From contig NZ_JAHEOJ010000020.1 of assembly GCF_018595715.1 (NCBI RefSeq), positions 372,001 through 436,000 on the forward strand: a DNA stretch of 64,000 bases. The letters are read 5' to 3'. Positions 16,845-25,553 of this stretch are shown piece by piece. The notes beneath the pieces were generated by a model that saw nothing but the letters and a program-made list of their open reading frames with translations, ran no database searches and was not told where the DNA came from. The DNA is from Glaciecola sp. XM2 (GTDB lineage: Bacteria; Pseudomonadota; Gammaproteobacteria; Enterobacterales; Alteromonadaceae). How positions within the stretch are numbered: position 1 is the first letter of the stretch; each line of letters starts with the position of its first letter. A program made the position numbers and the translations under genes.

Positions 16845-18205
16845 ATTACATGGAAAAGATACTTGTCGTTGATGATGATTTAGGCATCCAAAAACAGCTA
16901 AAATGGGCCCTTACCGGCGCTGAAATTGTATTTGCGGACGATCGCGAGTCTGCAATCAGTCAGCTTAGACGCCATGAGCCTAATGTTGTTACCCTAGATC
17001 TTGGACTTCCCCCAGACCCAGCGAATGCCTCGGAAGGTTTGCTTGCCCTTAAAGAAATACTCACCTTAGCGCCAAGCACAAAAGTGATTGTTGTCACCGG
17101 CAATGACGATAAAGAGAATGCGCTTAAAGCAATTGCCTTAGGTGCTTACGATTATTATCAAAAACCCATTGATACCGATACCATCAATTTGATTATTCAA
17201 CGGGCAATGAATTTAGCTAACCTCGAGAAAGAAAACATTCTTTTGTCGAGGACCAATACGGCGATGGGAAAAATCATCGGTAATAGTGCTTCCATCCAAG
17301 GTGCGAGCCGTAAGGCCGAGAAGATTGCGCAAACCGACATTAGTGCCTTGCTGTTAGGCGAAAGTGGTACCGGTAAGGAAGTGTTTGCACGCAGTATTCA
17401 TGAACATAGCAACAGAAGTAAAAAGCCTTTTGTTGCAATTAACTGCGCCTCGATCCCTGAGAATTTGCTTGAAAGTGAATTGTTTGGATATGAAAAAGGA
17501 GCTTTTACAGGCGCAAATAAAACCACTCTGGGCAAAATAGAAACCGCTCAAGGCGGCACGTTATTTTTAGATGAAATTGGCGACATGCCACTTGGACTGC
17601 AAGCAAAAATGCTGCGCTTTTTACAAGAGCGGGTAATTGAAAGAGTAGGCGGAAGAAGCGAAATCCCGGTAGATGTGCGCGTTATTTGTGCCACTCACAG
17701 AGATTTGCAAGATATGGTAGAACAAGAAAGTTTTAGGGAAGACTTGTACTATCGTATAGGTGAAATCAGTATTTTGATCCCGCCGCTTAGGGAGCGAGAT
17801 GATGATGTTGTGTTATTGGCGAAAACCTTCTTAAATCAATATCGAGAAGAGTATTCAGCTAAAGTAAAAGGCTTTAGTGAAGATGCCATACAGGCGATGC
17901 TCGCACATCGGTGGCCGGGCAATATCCGTGAGCTACAAAACAAATTGAAGTCGGCGGTGGTATTGGCTGAAGGTCAACTGATTCAAGTGGATGACTTGAG
18001 CTTAACGAGCGTAAATGAAGCGAGCGAGCGGATATTTAACTTGCGCGAAGTGAGAGAAATTGCAGAAAGTAAGGCTATTCGCCAAGCGTATCACCAAGCC
18101 GAACAAAATATTTCAAAAGCGGCTGAGTTACTGGGCGTTACCCGTCCAACCTTGTATTCATTAATTGATAAATATCGTCTTGATGATCTAAAAAGTCAGG
18201 CATAG
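16841..18205 (+). CDS. prsR: PrsR-type sigma-54-dependent response regulator
   Basis: A 454-residue NtrC-family regulator. Receiver domain with phosphoacceptor Asp53 (TLDLGLPPD), an acidic pair near the N-terminus (VVDDD), and the receiver Lys in YQKPID. The AAA+ domain has Walker A GESGTGKEVFA, the sigma-54-contacting GAFTGA loop and Walker B LFLDEIGD. A Fis-type HTH is at the C-terminus (ISKAAELLGVTRPTLYSLI). It should activate sigma-54 promoters when phosphorylated by PrsK. It is translated from GTG 16841 in a four-base overlap (ATG 16850 is an alternative). The receiver has the unusual spacer PPDPANASEG after the acceptor Asp, typical of the PrsR family. Its stop codon is the loop of a terminator. 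Confidence 0.87.
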   Translation: MNYMEKILVVDDDLGIQKQLKWALTGAEIVFADDRESAISQLRRHEPNVVTLDLGLPPDPANASEGLLALKEILTLAPSTKVIVVTGNDDKENALKAIALGAYDYYQKPIDTDTINLIIQRAMNLANLEKENILLSRTNTAMGKIIGNSASIQGASRKAEKIAQTDISALLLGESGTGKEVFARSIHEHSNRSKKPFVAINCASIPENLLESELFGYEKGAFTGANKTTLGKIETAQGGTLFLDEIGDMPLGLQAKMLRFLQERVIERVGGRSEIPVDVRVICATHRDLQDMVEQESFREDLYYRIGEISILIPPLRERDDDVVLLAKTFLNQYREEYSAKVKGFSEDAIQAMLAHRWPGNIRELQNKLKSAVVLAEGQLIQVDDLSLTSVNEASERIFNLREVREIAESKAIRQAYHQAEQNISKAAELLGVTRPTLYSLIDKYRLDDLKSQA

Positions 18206-18217
18206 TGCCTGACTTTT
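18191..18217 (+). terminator. Terminator overlapping the prsR stop codon
   Basis: Arms AAAAGTCAGGCA (18191-18202) and TGCCTGACTTTT (18206-18217) flank a 3-base loop that is the TAG stop itself. The symmetrical A/T ends make it usable in both directions, serving also the convergent gene that ends at 18222. Confidence 0.8.
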
Positions 18218-18221
18218 ATGA

Positions 18222-18527
18222 CTATTTGATTGCTTGACCATACAACCACTGGTCGTCGCTATAGAATTGGTCATGCACTAGCAATCGTAACAACCTCGAT
18301 TTACAAATTCCGGTACGTTTACTAATTGACATCAACTCATCTAGACTCTCTGGCGTCAAAGAAAAGGTCGCATTCTTTGTTTTGCTATCCTTGTTCGCGC
18401 GAGGCTCGCGCTTACTATCAAGGCCAAATGCGTATGTTTGCGCACCGTCAATAAAGCTCTCTAAATCAACGGGTGCATCACTTGTATTATTTGACTGCGT
18501 AGACTTTTTGAGATCTCGTAGGCTCAT
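18222..18527 (-). CDS. Small ParA-partner protein, probable DNA-binding
   Basis: A 101-residue protein with a basic, Ser/Asn-rich N-terminal half and a compact C-terminal half (SLTPESLDELMSISKRTG, then KSRLLRLLVHDQF) that resembles a ribbon-helix-helix or plasmid RepA/CopG-like fold. It starts within parA (41-base overlap) behind GGGAG, implying translational coupling. Position and size fit the centromere-binding or NTPase-stimulating partner of a type Ib ParA. I cannot assign a named family with certainty. Confidence 0.65.
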   Translation of the reverse strand: MSLRDLKKSTQSNNTSDAPVDLESFIDGAQTYAFGLDSKREPRANKDSKTKNATFSLTPESLDELMSISKRTGICKSRLLRLLVHDQFYSDDQWLYGQAIK

Positions 18528-19182
18528 TAGCTTTTGCTCCCGCTGATATGATTAGTTCGTTAAATACGCCACGTAATTCATTAGCAGCTTTCCCAGTCGG
18601 ATCTCGCTCAATTACCGACAACCCATCTTCTTCGCTATCATCATAGATGTTGCGCGCATAGGTCACGTGATCAAGGGTGTGGATCCCAAACGAATTGCAC
18701 ACTTCTTTTGCTTCAAGTATGCGATAAGCCTGGTTGGGTAGGGAGGGGCATTGTGTGATAACAAATGTCGCATGCATTTTGGGGTTGACCATGCGGCAAG
18801 TGCTAAGCAGATCTTCCATGTGTACGACGGTTTTCAAGTCTCGTCTTTTCGGGCGCAACGGCAGTAAAGCCAAGTCTGCAACCGACAGCGATGAACGCAA
18901 GGCTAGATTGTCTTGTCCACCACAATCGATAATCACATAGTCATAGTGTTGCTCAAAGCTAAGCAGTTCGTTACGTATCTTGCCATAAAGCTGTACGCAA
19001 TTTATGCTTGCGAGTTGAGGTTGACTGTTGCGCTCTTGTATCCAATCTGACGTGGTGCGCTGCGGATCGCAGTCGACCATCAGCAAAGATGCTTTTTGCT
19101 CAGTAACTAAATGCACGGCTAGATTTTGTGCGAGGCAGCTTTTTCCGCTTCCTCCCTTTTCTCCGCCAACTAAAATGATCAT
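18487..19182 (-). CDS. ParA-family ATPase, orphan partition-like
   Basis: A 231-residue Walker-type ATPase of the ParA/MinD superfamily. The deviant Walker A GEKGGSGKS starts at residue 7, with the signature lysine before GGSGKS. Switch motifs are VDCDPQRTTSDW and IIDCGGQDN. There is no N-terminal HTH, so it matches the short type Ib ParAs of plasmids and chromosomal cargo-positioning systems (chemosensory arrays, carboxysomes). No parB, parS repeats, replication gene or origin is nearby, so this is not the chromosome-origin parAB. The cargo is unknown. It is transcribed with the small overlapping gene downstream. Confidence 0.85.
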   Translation of the reverse strand: MIILVGGEKGGSGKSCLAQNLAVHLVTEQKASLLMVDCDPQRTTSDWIQERNSQPQLASINCVQLYGKIRNELLSFEQHYDYVIIDCGGQDNLALRSSLSVADLALLPLRPKRRDLKTVVHMEDLLSTCRMVNPKMHATFVITQCPSLPNQAYRILEAKEVCNSFGIHTLDHVTYARNIYDDSEEDGLSVIERDPTGKAANELRGVFNELIISAGAKANEPTRSQKVYAVK

Positions 19183-19351
19183 AAGTACTCCTCAGATCTA
19201 GTTTGCTACAACATGGTAAAGCTGAGCAAAGCTGTGACTTTTGGTTAAATTTTTATTCCAAGTGAAAGATAACAAAAAATCTAAACCTGACTAGCTTATC
19301 TGTTCATACCTATTAATATGTACGTATAACCAAATCAAACAAGGATTCATT

Positions 19352-20095
19352 ATGAGTGAAGCAACATCGTTAGAAAGTATGGAAGGAAAACGCATTCCAG
19401 ACGTATCTTGGCCAGTCAGAGTGGGTGAACAGTGGCAGACACTCACCAGCAAAGAGATATTTGAAAACAAAAAGGTAATTGTATTTTCATTACCAGGTGC
19501 ATTTACGCCCACTTGCTCATCCACCCATCTTCCCTGATTTAACCAATTGGCAGGTGTGTTTAAGCAAAAGGGTGTAGACCAAATTTGTTGTGTATCGGTT
19601 AACGACACTTTTGTTATGAACGCATGGCTAGCAGATCAGGAAGCTGACAATATCACTGTTGTACCTGACGGTAATGGCGAATTCACCGGAGCCATGGGCA
19701 TGTTAGTCGACAAAAAAGACCTCGGCTTTGGCAAACGTTCGTGGCGCTATTCGATGTTAGTGAACAACGGTGTGATTGAGAAAATGTTTATTGAACCTAA
19801 TGTACCTGGTGACCCATTTGAAGTCTCTGATGCCGATACTATGCTTGCCTACCTCGACCCTGACGCTGCTGCGCCGCAAGACGTGTCTTTATTTACTAAG
19901 CCTGGGTGCCCGTTTTGTACTAAAGCAAAAGCATTGCTCACTGACAAAGGCATCAATTACGAAGAAATTGTGTTAGGTAGAGATGCCAGTTTAGCGTCAC
20001 TTAAAGCAGTCTGTGGACGTGATAGTGTGCCGCAAGTGTTTATTGGTGGTCAGCATATTGGTGGCAGTGAAGATTTAGAGGCATTTTTCAAGTAA
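19352..20095 (+). pseudogene. Peroxiredoxin-glutaredoxin fusion interrupted by an in-frame TGA
   Basis: Reading in one frame gives a Prx5-type peroxiredoxin followed by a glutaredoxin, as in the known hybrid Prx5/Grx of gammaproteobacteria (247 residues in all). The peroxidatic Cys55 sits in PGAFTPTCSSTHLP. The next codon (62) is TGA at 19535-19537 where homologues usually carry Arg, so a CGA to TGA change is the simplest cause. The frame continues without shift ([15 protein letters not shown]) to the Grx motif CPFC and ends normally. Without readthrough only 61 residues are made; a TTG at 19547 is the only nearby restart and has no ribosome site. The ribosome site before ATG 19352 (AAGGA) is intact. 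It could be a real mutation, a sequencing error or recoding. Confidence 0.85.
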
Positions 20096-20126
20096 ACTAT
20101 TGGCTTGAAAAAAACGGGGTAGTTAC

Positions 20127-21239
20127 ATGAATAAAAGTATGCGCTTGAAGTTACATCATATAAATAGATGGATAGGTGCTTTTGGTGTTGGTTTGGCGCT
20201 ATGCATTACAAGTGTGGTGCATGCTCAATCAATGTCCGCAACTGACCTTCGAGCCCCGTTTGCGAATATCTACCAGAATGAACTCGGTAGCGTTGTGCCG
20301 TGTCAAACACAGCTAGAACACGAAGTAAAGGTCTGCTCTCAAACATTAAGGAATGAGGGCAACGCACCTTATATTTATGTGCCGCAGTCGCCAAAAGCGA
20401 CGGTAGTATTGTTTCATGGTTTGAGTGACTCACCGTTTTATCTGAGGTCTATCGCTGATGAACTGTATCGTCAAGGTTATATCGTTATTGTGCCCCTCAC
20501 ACCGGGTCATGGAAAACGAGAAGCCGACGCCGATATGCAAGACCCAACCCTGCAAGCGCGCTGGTATCAGCATGTAGAGTCTGTAATGGCCTTAGCGCAT
20601 CAAAGCCATGAACAGGTTTTTGTGGGTGGATTTTCCACTGGCGGCACGTTTGCCACCCGATATATGCTGTTAAACCCAGAGAAGGTGCAAGGATTGCTGC
20701 TGTTTTCAGGTGCTTTTCAGCTTTCTTCTACCGCAGAGTCGATGGCCAATATTTGGGGTATTGAAACTGTGGCGGCTTGGTTAGACGGAGAGTATGAAAC
20801 CGATGGTCCAAATCCATATAAATATCCCTCAGTCGCTAGCTATTCAGCTCTACAGTTGATTAAGGTGATAGAAGATGTGAGAGAACGCCTGGTGGATAAC
20901 GAAGTCTCAAAACCCATATTTGCGGCACACTCGATGTCTGATAAAACAACCCTGTATGAAGGTGTGGCAGACCTTTTGTCAAAAGTGCCTGGCGACCATA
21001 CAGAATTTAAGATTGATGAGAGCTTTGAGGTGTGTCATGGCGACATCACCTTGAGCGCTGCACAGTTGATTAGCATGGAGTTTGATAAGTCGCGAGTGAA
21101 CCCAAAAGAAAAGTGTAAAACACCGGAGCCTAATCCTTTGCATCGCAGCATGATGCAAGTTCTGGTTCACTTCATAAATGAGCATACCAAAGTGAGTGAT
21201 AGCCCCAAACAACTGACAGGGGCATCGTCGCTTAACTAG
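20127..21239 (+). CDS. Secreted alpha/beta hydrolase (serine esterase/lipase-like)
   Basis: A 370-residue exported protein: a signal peptide ending near VVHAQS, then an alpha/beta-hydrolase core. It has the oxyanion motif FHGLSDSPF, nucleophile elbow GFSTGG, an acid in AAHSMSDKTT and a late His in NPLHRSM. Six cysteines (for example VPCQTQLE, EVKVCSQ, FEVCHGD, KEKCKT) suggest disulfides, consistent with the periplasm. It resembles monoacylglycerol-lipase and carboxylesterase-like proteins; the substrate is unknown. It lies 31 bases after the broken peroxiredoxin gene and converges with the dipeptidase gene, whose stop is six bases away. Confidence 0.8.
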   Translation: MNKSMRLKLHHINRWIGAFGVGLALCITSVVHAQSMSATDLRAPFANIYQNELGSVVPCQTQLEHEVKVCSQTLRNEGNAPYIYVPQSPKATVVLFHGLSDSPFYLRSIADELYRQGYIVIVPLTPGHGKREADADMQDPTLQARWYQHVESVMALAHQSHEQVFVGGFSTGGTFATRYMLLNPEKVQGLLLFSGAFQLSSTAESMANIWGIETVAAWLDGEYETDGPNPYKYPSVASYSALQLIKVIEDVRERLVDNEVSKPIFAAHSMSDKTTLYEGVADLLSKVPGDHTEFKIDESFEVCHGDITLSAAQLISMEFDKSRVNPKEKCKTPEPNPLHRSMMQVLVHFINEHTKVSDSPKQLTGASSLN

Positions 21240-21244
21240 AGCGG

Positions 21245-22453
21245 CTAGCTTTTAGCCGCCACCTCCTCAACTTTACGCCATACTCGCAACACGTTTTCAT
21301 TTAGAATTTTCTTCACGTCTGCTTCTGAATAACCTCTTTGTAGCAAACCTTGCACTAGATTTGGAAAGGTAGAAACGTCTTTTAAGCCAGTAGGCAATGA
21401 ATCCCCAACGCCGTCATAGTCTGAGCCTATTCCAATATAGTCGATGCCGACTAAGTCTCTTACATAATCGATATGGTCTAGTACTAAGTCAAGGTCGGCA
21501 AAGGGGTAGGGGTTTTGCTCAATATATTTGGCATTGAAGTTACGCACTTGCTCACTATCGCTCCCGTGAGCGTCTATCAATGCTTGGCGTTGCTCACCAA
21601 GACGGTCGCGCCAAGTTCTGGCCACAGGGCTAACAAAACCTGAACCGAAGTTAATCATGATCACGCCTTCGTTTTCAGCCAGCTTTTTGATCATATCGTC
21701 ACTCATATTGCGCTCAAAACCTGGGGTAAAACGTCTCAATGATGAGTGAGACGCAATCACTGGCGCTTGGCTTAACGCAACGGTTTGGTAAAACGCCGCA
21801 TCTGATACATGAGAAATATCTACGATAATTCCAAGTTTGTTCATTTCAGCGACCATTTCTTTACCGAAGGGGCTTAAGCCGTTCCATTGTCGGCGCAGAT
21901 CGTAAGATGAGTCGCTAATATGATTAGATTGAGAATGCGCTAAGGTAATGTAGCGAATGCCGCGCTCGTAAAATATTCTTAGAGTATCTAAACTACCTTG
22001 CACGGGAGAGCCATTTTCCATCCCCATGGGTAACGAAATAAGCCCATTTTGGAAATTTCTTTCAACATCTTCCACGCTATAAGCAAGCGCAAATTTATCC
22101 GGGGCACGCCCCACAATCGCTTCCACGGAGTCAATTAAACGATGCGCGAGTTTGGTGGATGCGTCGGAGTTATCAAAACTTGCAGGAATGTATATTGACA
22201 TAAAGGGTGCATCCAGACCGCCCTCAACCGCACGAGGGTAGTCAAAGTCACCCCCTTGTGTGGCAACGGTGACATCGACCCAGTTGCTTTCGACGCGATA
22301 TGGCACATCGATATGACCGTCTACGATAATATTCTCTTTTACAATGCGTTTTGCCGCTTGCTCATAAGGTTCAGCGTTTTGCTCTGCGCTAGCATGAGAT
22401 GCGATGACTGAGAGGATGATAAGTGCAATCATCTTTGGGTGCTTAAAAGACAT
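21245..22453 (-). CDS. Membrane dipeptidase, peptidase family M19
   Basis: A 402-residue exported zinc dipeptidase similar to renal dipeptidase. The signal peptide ends in SHASA. The binuclear zinc site is recognisable: HxD in VDGHIDVPYR, Glu in GMENGSP, His in VDISHVSD, His in IASHSSLR, and Asp in IGSDYDGVGD. The family cleaves dipeptides, including those with D-residues at the C-terminal position, and some members act on beta-lactams or leukotriene D4. It is probably periplasmic and used for peptide recycling or nutrition. It converges with the alpha/beta hydrolase gene. Confidence 0.9.
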   Translation of the reverse strand: MSFKHPKMIALIILSVIASHASAEQNAEPYEQAAKRIVKENIIVDGHIDVPYRVESNWVDVTVATQGGDFDYPRAVEGGLDAPFMSIYIPASFDNSDASTKLAHRLIDSVEAIVGRAPDKFALAYSVEDVERNFQNGLISLPMGMENGSPVQGSLDTLRIFYERGIRYITLAHSQSNHISDSSYDLRRQWNGLSPFGKEMVAEMNKLGIIVDISHVSDAAFYQTVALSQAPVIASHSSLRRFTPGFERNMSDDMIKKLAENEGVIMINFGSGFVSPVARTWRDRLGEQRQALIDAHGSDSEQVRNFNAKYIEQNPYPFADLDLVLDHIDYVRDLVGIDYIGIGSDYDGVGDSLPTGLKDVSTFPNLVQGLLQRGYSEADVKKILNENVLRVWRKVEEVAAKS

Positions 22454-22796
22454 AGTGTTTCCTTTTTATTAAGCGCAGTGAATCGTTACGATGGTGGTAT
22501 AGGATATGAGATGTTGTGAGCCGTATCGTATACATTCGTCTGCTAAGTATCTGTAATTTATCACTATACGACAGTGTTAAGAAATTGTCTGCGTTAACGC
22601 ATAAAAATAAAGCGCTGTATCACCCCGAAATGGGAGGTAAACGGGTGACAATGTGTGCAAATTCCGACATAATAAGCGCGTTTTTTTACAATGGTATGCT
22701 AGAGACATAAGTCAACCATATAGCGCTTTGCGCTCATTAAATCCGTCATCCGATGAGCATGGCAACTCAATACAAATATAAAAAGAGAAGTAATCA
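22454..22796. other. 343-base non-coding gap with SapC promoter
   Basis: Separates the divergent dipeptidase and SapC genes. The only strong signal is the plus-strand promoter at 22645-22673. A 64-codon frame at 22516-22710 spans that promoter, has no ribosome site and no recognisable content, and is not called. Confidence 0.6.
22645..22673 (+). promoter_or_regulatory. Putative sigma-70 promoter of the SapC gene
   Basis: GTGACA (22645-22650) and CATAAT (22668-22673) are 17 bases apart; each matches consensus in five of six positions. The 5' leader would be about 115 bases. Confidence 0.55.
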
Positions 22797-23582
22797 ATGG
22801 CAATAAACTACGTTCCGTTAAATAACGAAAAGCACCGTGATTTAAAATTCGCTATGGGTAGCGATTTTTCTTATGCAGCAAATACGCATTTGGCGGCAGC
22901 TACTATCAGAGAGTTCGCACAACTTGCAGGCTCTATGCCTTTAGTATTCATCCAAGACCCTAACACTAAGAACATTCACAGCGTGGCAATGTTAGGACTT
23001 GAGCAAGGTGTTAACTTATATTTTTCTGATAACAAATGGCAAGCACCGCACGTGCCATTAAATATTCAGCGTTACCCTTTCGATATTCGTCCAGATGGCG
23101 AAAAACTAGGTGTATTCATTGATGACGAAAGCGAGCATTTTGTCAAAGAGGGTGAGGGTGAAGCATTATTTAACGATAAAGGTGAACCCACCGAGTTTTT
23201 ACAACGTCGTCAGCAGTTCCTTGTTGAGCTTGCTAATAGCGAAGTGCAAAACCAGCGTTTCATCAAGCAGCTTCAAGAGCTTGAGTTATTAGAAGATATT
23301 GAGTTGCGTGTGAACTATAAAGACGGTGCTTCGCGTAACGTGACGGGTATGCTGTCTATCAATGAGAAGAAGCTACTAGACTTAGACGACGACAAAGTGC
23401 TTGCGCTACACAAAGCTGGCTACCTTGGCGCTATTTACTCTATGATGCTGTCTCTAGGACAACTGAATCGTTTGGTTGAACTATCTAACAAAACGAAGAA
23501 CCCGATTCAGTCTATGCAGATTTCACAAGCATCAGCACAGCAAGCATCAGGACAACAAGCAGAAGCACAACCTTCTGCCTAA
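22797..23582 (+). CDS. SapC-family protein
   Basis: A 261-residue protein of the SapC family, common in Alteromonadales and Caulobacterales and linked in the literature to S-layer associated genes in Campylobacter. Recognisable features are the N-terminal YVPLNNEKHRDLKF, PLVFIQDPNTKNIHSVAMLG and YPFDIRPDGEKLGVFIDDES. The C-terminal tail is low-complexity Gln/Ala/Ser (QASAQQASGQQAEAQPSA). There is no signal peptide or TM helix, so it is cytosolic or exported by a non-Sec route. The molecular function is unknown. It is monocistronic: its own promoter and terminator flank it. Confidence 0.87.
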   Translation: MAINYVPLNNEKHRDLKFAMGSDFSYAANTHLAAATIREFAQLAGSMPLVFIQDPNTKNIHSVAMLGLEQGVNLYFSDNKWQAPHVPLNIQRYPFDIRPDGEKLGVFIDDESEHFVKEGEGEALFNDKGEPTEFLQRRQQFLVELANSEVQNQRFIKQLQELELLEDIELRVNYKDGASRNVTGMLSINEKKLLDLDDDKVLALHKAGYLGAIYSMMLSLGQLNRLVELSNKTKNPIQSMQISQASAQQASGQQAEAQPSA

Positions 23583-23600
23583 CTGATTGAATTAAAATAT

Positions 23601-23637
23601 AAAGCTGCACCGGATGCTTTCGGTGCAGCTTTTTTTA
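23601..23637 (+). terminator. Terminator after SapC gene
   Basis: A stem of AAGCTGCACCG (23602-23612) with its complement (23621-23631) and an 8-base loop is followed by a T-run. It isolates the SapC gene from the dcw cluster. Confidence 0.9.
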
Positions 23638-23704
23638 TGCCTGTATAAGCGTACAGGCCTTGAATTTACTGGCTTAAAAACATGGCTTTTATTTGTATAA
23701 AAGC

Positions 23705-23767
23705 TTGACAGGTGGGGTATAAGCTACCTAAACTGTCAAAAAGTGGGTAAAAGTGGCGAAAAAGGGT
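23705..23767 (+). promoter_or_regulatory. mraZ (dcw) promoter with MraZ-type repeats
   Basis: A promoter-like TTGACA (23705-23710) with TAAACT (23729-23734, 18-base spacer) is followed by GTGGG-like repeats. These are TGGGT at 23744, TGGCG at 23754 and AGGGT at 23763, about ten bases apart; another TGGGG is at 23713. E. coli MraZ represses its own operon by binding TGGGN repeats with ~10-base periodicity, so autoregulation of the dcw cluster is likely. Confidence 0.65.
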
Positions 23768-23836
23768 TTTTATCAGGTGTAACCAGCTAATAAAAAAAAC
23801 AATAAGCTACTAACAAGAAAAATAGGCTAGGGGAAT

Positions 23837-24295
23837 ATGTTCCGCGGCGCTAACGCAATCAATCTTGACAGTAAAGGCAGACTAACGATACCGACGAAGT
23901 ATCGAGATGCGCTCATGCTTGATTGCCAGGGACAACTGGTCTGCACCATTGATATTTCACAAAACTGCTTGCTGCTTTACCCACTTCCCGAATGGGAAGA
24001 AATTGAACTTAAACTCCGCAAACTCTCTTCTACCAACCCACACGAACGTCGTTTACTTCGTCTGCTTCTAGGTTATGCCAGCGAAGGTGAAATGGATAAG
24101 AGCGGTCGAATTTTACTAGCCCCAACTCTGCGTCAGCACGCTGCACTCGACAAGCAGATCATGCTAGTGGGCCAATTAAACAAATTCGAAATTTGGAGTG
24201 ACCAAGCTTGGAATCAACAAATTTCTGAAGATATCGCTATTGAAAAACAGGGTGAGTTTGAACTCACTGAGCGTCTTCAGGAATTTTCTTTATGA
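23837..24295 (+). CDS. mraZ: MraZ transcriptional regulator of the dcw cluster
   Basis: A 152-residue AbrB/SpoVT-fold protein with two MraZ half-domains, each carrying the DxxGR motif: [13 protein letters not shown] (~12) and [13 protein letters not shown] (~92). Such proteins form ring oligomers that bind the direct repeats upstream of their own gene and repress the division operon. The start ATG 23837 follows GGGGA. Its stop overlaps rsmH (ATGA), and it heads the 15-gene coupled cluster ending at ftsZ. Confidence 0.96.
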   Translation: MFRGANAINLDSKGRLTIPTKYRDALMLDCQGQLVCTIDISQNCLLLYPLPEWEEIELKLRKLSSTNPHERRLLRLLLGYASEGEMDKSGRILLAPTLRQHAALDKQIMLVGQLNKFEIWSDQAWNQQISEDIAIEKQGEFELTERLQEFSL

Positions 24296-25230
24296 ATGCG
24301 TTTTTATCTCCTCACACTTCGGTTCTCCTCAAAGAAAGTATTGATGCATTAGATATCAAACCTAACGGTATTTATGTGGACGCGACGTTTGGTCGAGGCG
24401 GTCACAGTCGCGCAATTCTTCAGTGCCTAGGTAATCAAGGGCGACTCATCGCCTTAGACAGAGACACTGCTGCCATTGAAGCGGCCCAGTCGCTGCTTGC
24501 TGATAAACGCTTTAGTATTCATCACCGTCCGTTTGCTGAGCTTGCATCGCTGATGAAACGATTAGGCTTAGAAGGGCATATCGACGGAATACTCATGGAT
24601 ATCGGTGTTTCGTCTCCCCAGATTGACGAAGCCGAGCGTGGTTTTAGCTTTCAGCAAGACGGCCCGCTTGACATGCGCATGGATACCACCAGTGGTCAAA
24701 GTGCTGCGCAGTGGCTGAATACCGCATCCCTTGACGACATTACTTTTGTACTAAAACGCTACGGTGAAGAGAAGTTTGGCAAGCGTATTGCGCATGCTGT
24801 CGTTGAATATCGTGAAGACAAACCACTGGCGACTACGGCAGAGTTCGCCAAATTAATCGACCAAGCGGTTCCGGTAAAGGACAAGTACAAGCACCCTGCT
24901 ACTCGCAGCTTTCAAGGAGTTAGAATTTTTATTAACGGTGAGCTCGATCAGCTTGAAGAGGGACTTCAAGGGGCTACCGAGGTCTTAAAGCCAGGCGGCC
25001 GGTTGGCGGTTATCAGTTTTCATTCTCTTGAAGACAGAATGGTAAAGCGTTTTATTAAACAGCAAAGCAGCGGGAAGGTCTACCCTAGCAAGTTACCTGT
25101 GTTGCAGAGTGAACTGGATAAAGGAAAAGTACTCGAACCTATAGGCAGGGCAATTAAACCTAGTGATAAAGAGATAAGTGCAAACAAACGCTCACGGAGC
25201 TCGGTGTTGAGGGTGGCGCAAAAGTTATGA
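24292..25230 (+). CDS. rsmH: 16S rRNA m4C1402 methyltransferase RsmH
   Basis: A 312-residue SAM-dependent enzyme (formerly MraW) that N4-methylates C1402 in the 30S P site. The SAM-binding motif [14 protein letters not shown] is near residue 30. Other family blocks are [41 protein letters not shown] and [15 protein letters not shown]. Both ends overlap neighbours by four bases (mraZ and ftsL), so it is translationally coupled. Confidence 0.97.
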   Translation: MNAFLSPHTSVLLKESIDALDIKPNGIYVDATFGRGGHSRAILQCLGNQGRLIALDRDTAAIEAAQSLLADKRFSIHHRPFAELASLMKRLGLEGHIDGILMDIGVSSPQIDEAERGFSFQQDGPLDMRMDTTSGQSAAQWLNTASLDDITFVLKRYGEEKFGKRIAHAVVEYREDKPLATTAEFAKLIDQAVPVKDKYKHPATRSFQGVRIFINGELDQLEEGLQGATEVLKPGGRLAVISFHSLEDRMVKRFIKQQSSGKVYPSKLPVLQSELDKGKVLEPIGRAIKPSDKEISANKRSRSSVLRVAQKL

Positions 25231-25553
25231 CAAAGCCAACAGCGAACTTTAACTTGTTGATAATAATAGCGACCGATTTAGGTCGTCATTTGTTTATAAT
25301 CGTTCTGTATTTAAGTGTGCTAGGTAGCGCGCTGGCGGTTGTGTTAAGTAGCCACAATAATCGACAATTGCTGATTACGCACGAGCAGCTTATTCAAGAA
25401 AAAGACGCTTTAGATATTGAGTGGCGCCACTTAATTATCGAACAAACTGCACTTACGGAGCACAATCGTATCGAGCGCTTAGTAGCAGATAAACTTAACA
25501 TGCGCCGTCCAACACAAGCAGATGAGAAATTAGTAAGGGTGAATCCACAATGA
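25227..25553 (+). CDS. ftsL: Cell division protein FtsL
   Basis: A 108-residue bitopic protein: short cytoplasmic N-terminus, one TM helix (~residues 22-44, [18 protein letters not shown]) and a periplasmic coiled coil ([20 protein letters not shown]) ending in the [13 protein letters not shown] block typical of FtsL. It forms the FtsQLB complex that activates FtsWI. Position between rsmH and ftsI with ATGA overlaps on both sides confirms identity despite low sequence conservation. Confidence 0.93.
   Translation: MTKPTANFNLLIIIATDLGRHLFIIVLYLSVLGSALAVVLSSHNNRQLLITHEQLIQEKDALDIEWRHLIIEQTALTEHNRIERLVADKLNMRRPTQADEKLVRVNPQ

Noticed and set aside
19299-19313. Partial OxyR-box half-site upstream of the peroxiredoxin gene
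   Set aside because: Only the right half (G-n-T and CTAT elements) fits; the partner half-site does not match, so it is below a reporting level.
19535-19537. TGA in the peroxiredoxin as a selenocysteine codon
   Set aside because: The position corresponds to an Arg, not the catalytic Cys, which is present seven codons earlier; no SECIS-like hairpin is evident right after it.
21241-21259. GCGGCTA/TAGCCGC hairpin between the convergent hydrolase and dipeptidase genes
   Set aside because: A short 7-base stem without a T-run that partly overlaps coding sequence; insufficient for a terminator call.
22516-22710. 64-codon open frame upstream of the SapC gene
   Set aside because: It spans the likely SapC promoter, has no ribosome site and contains no recognisable domain or plausible signal sequence.
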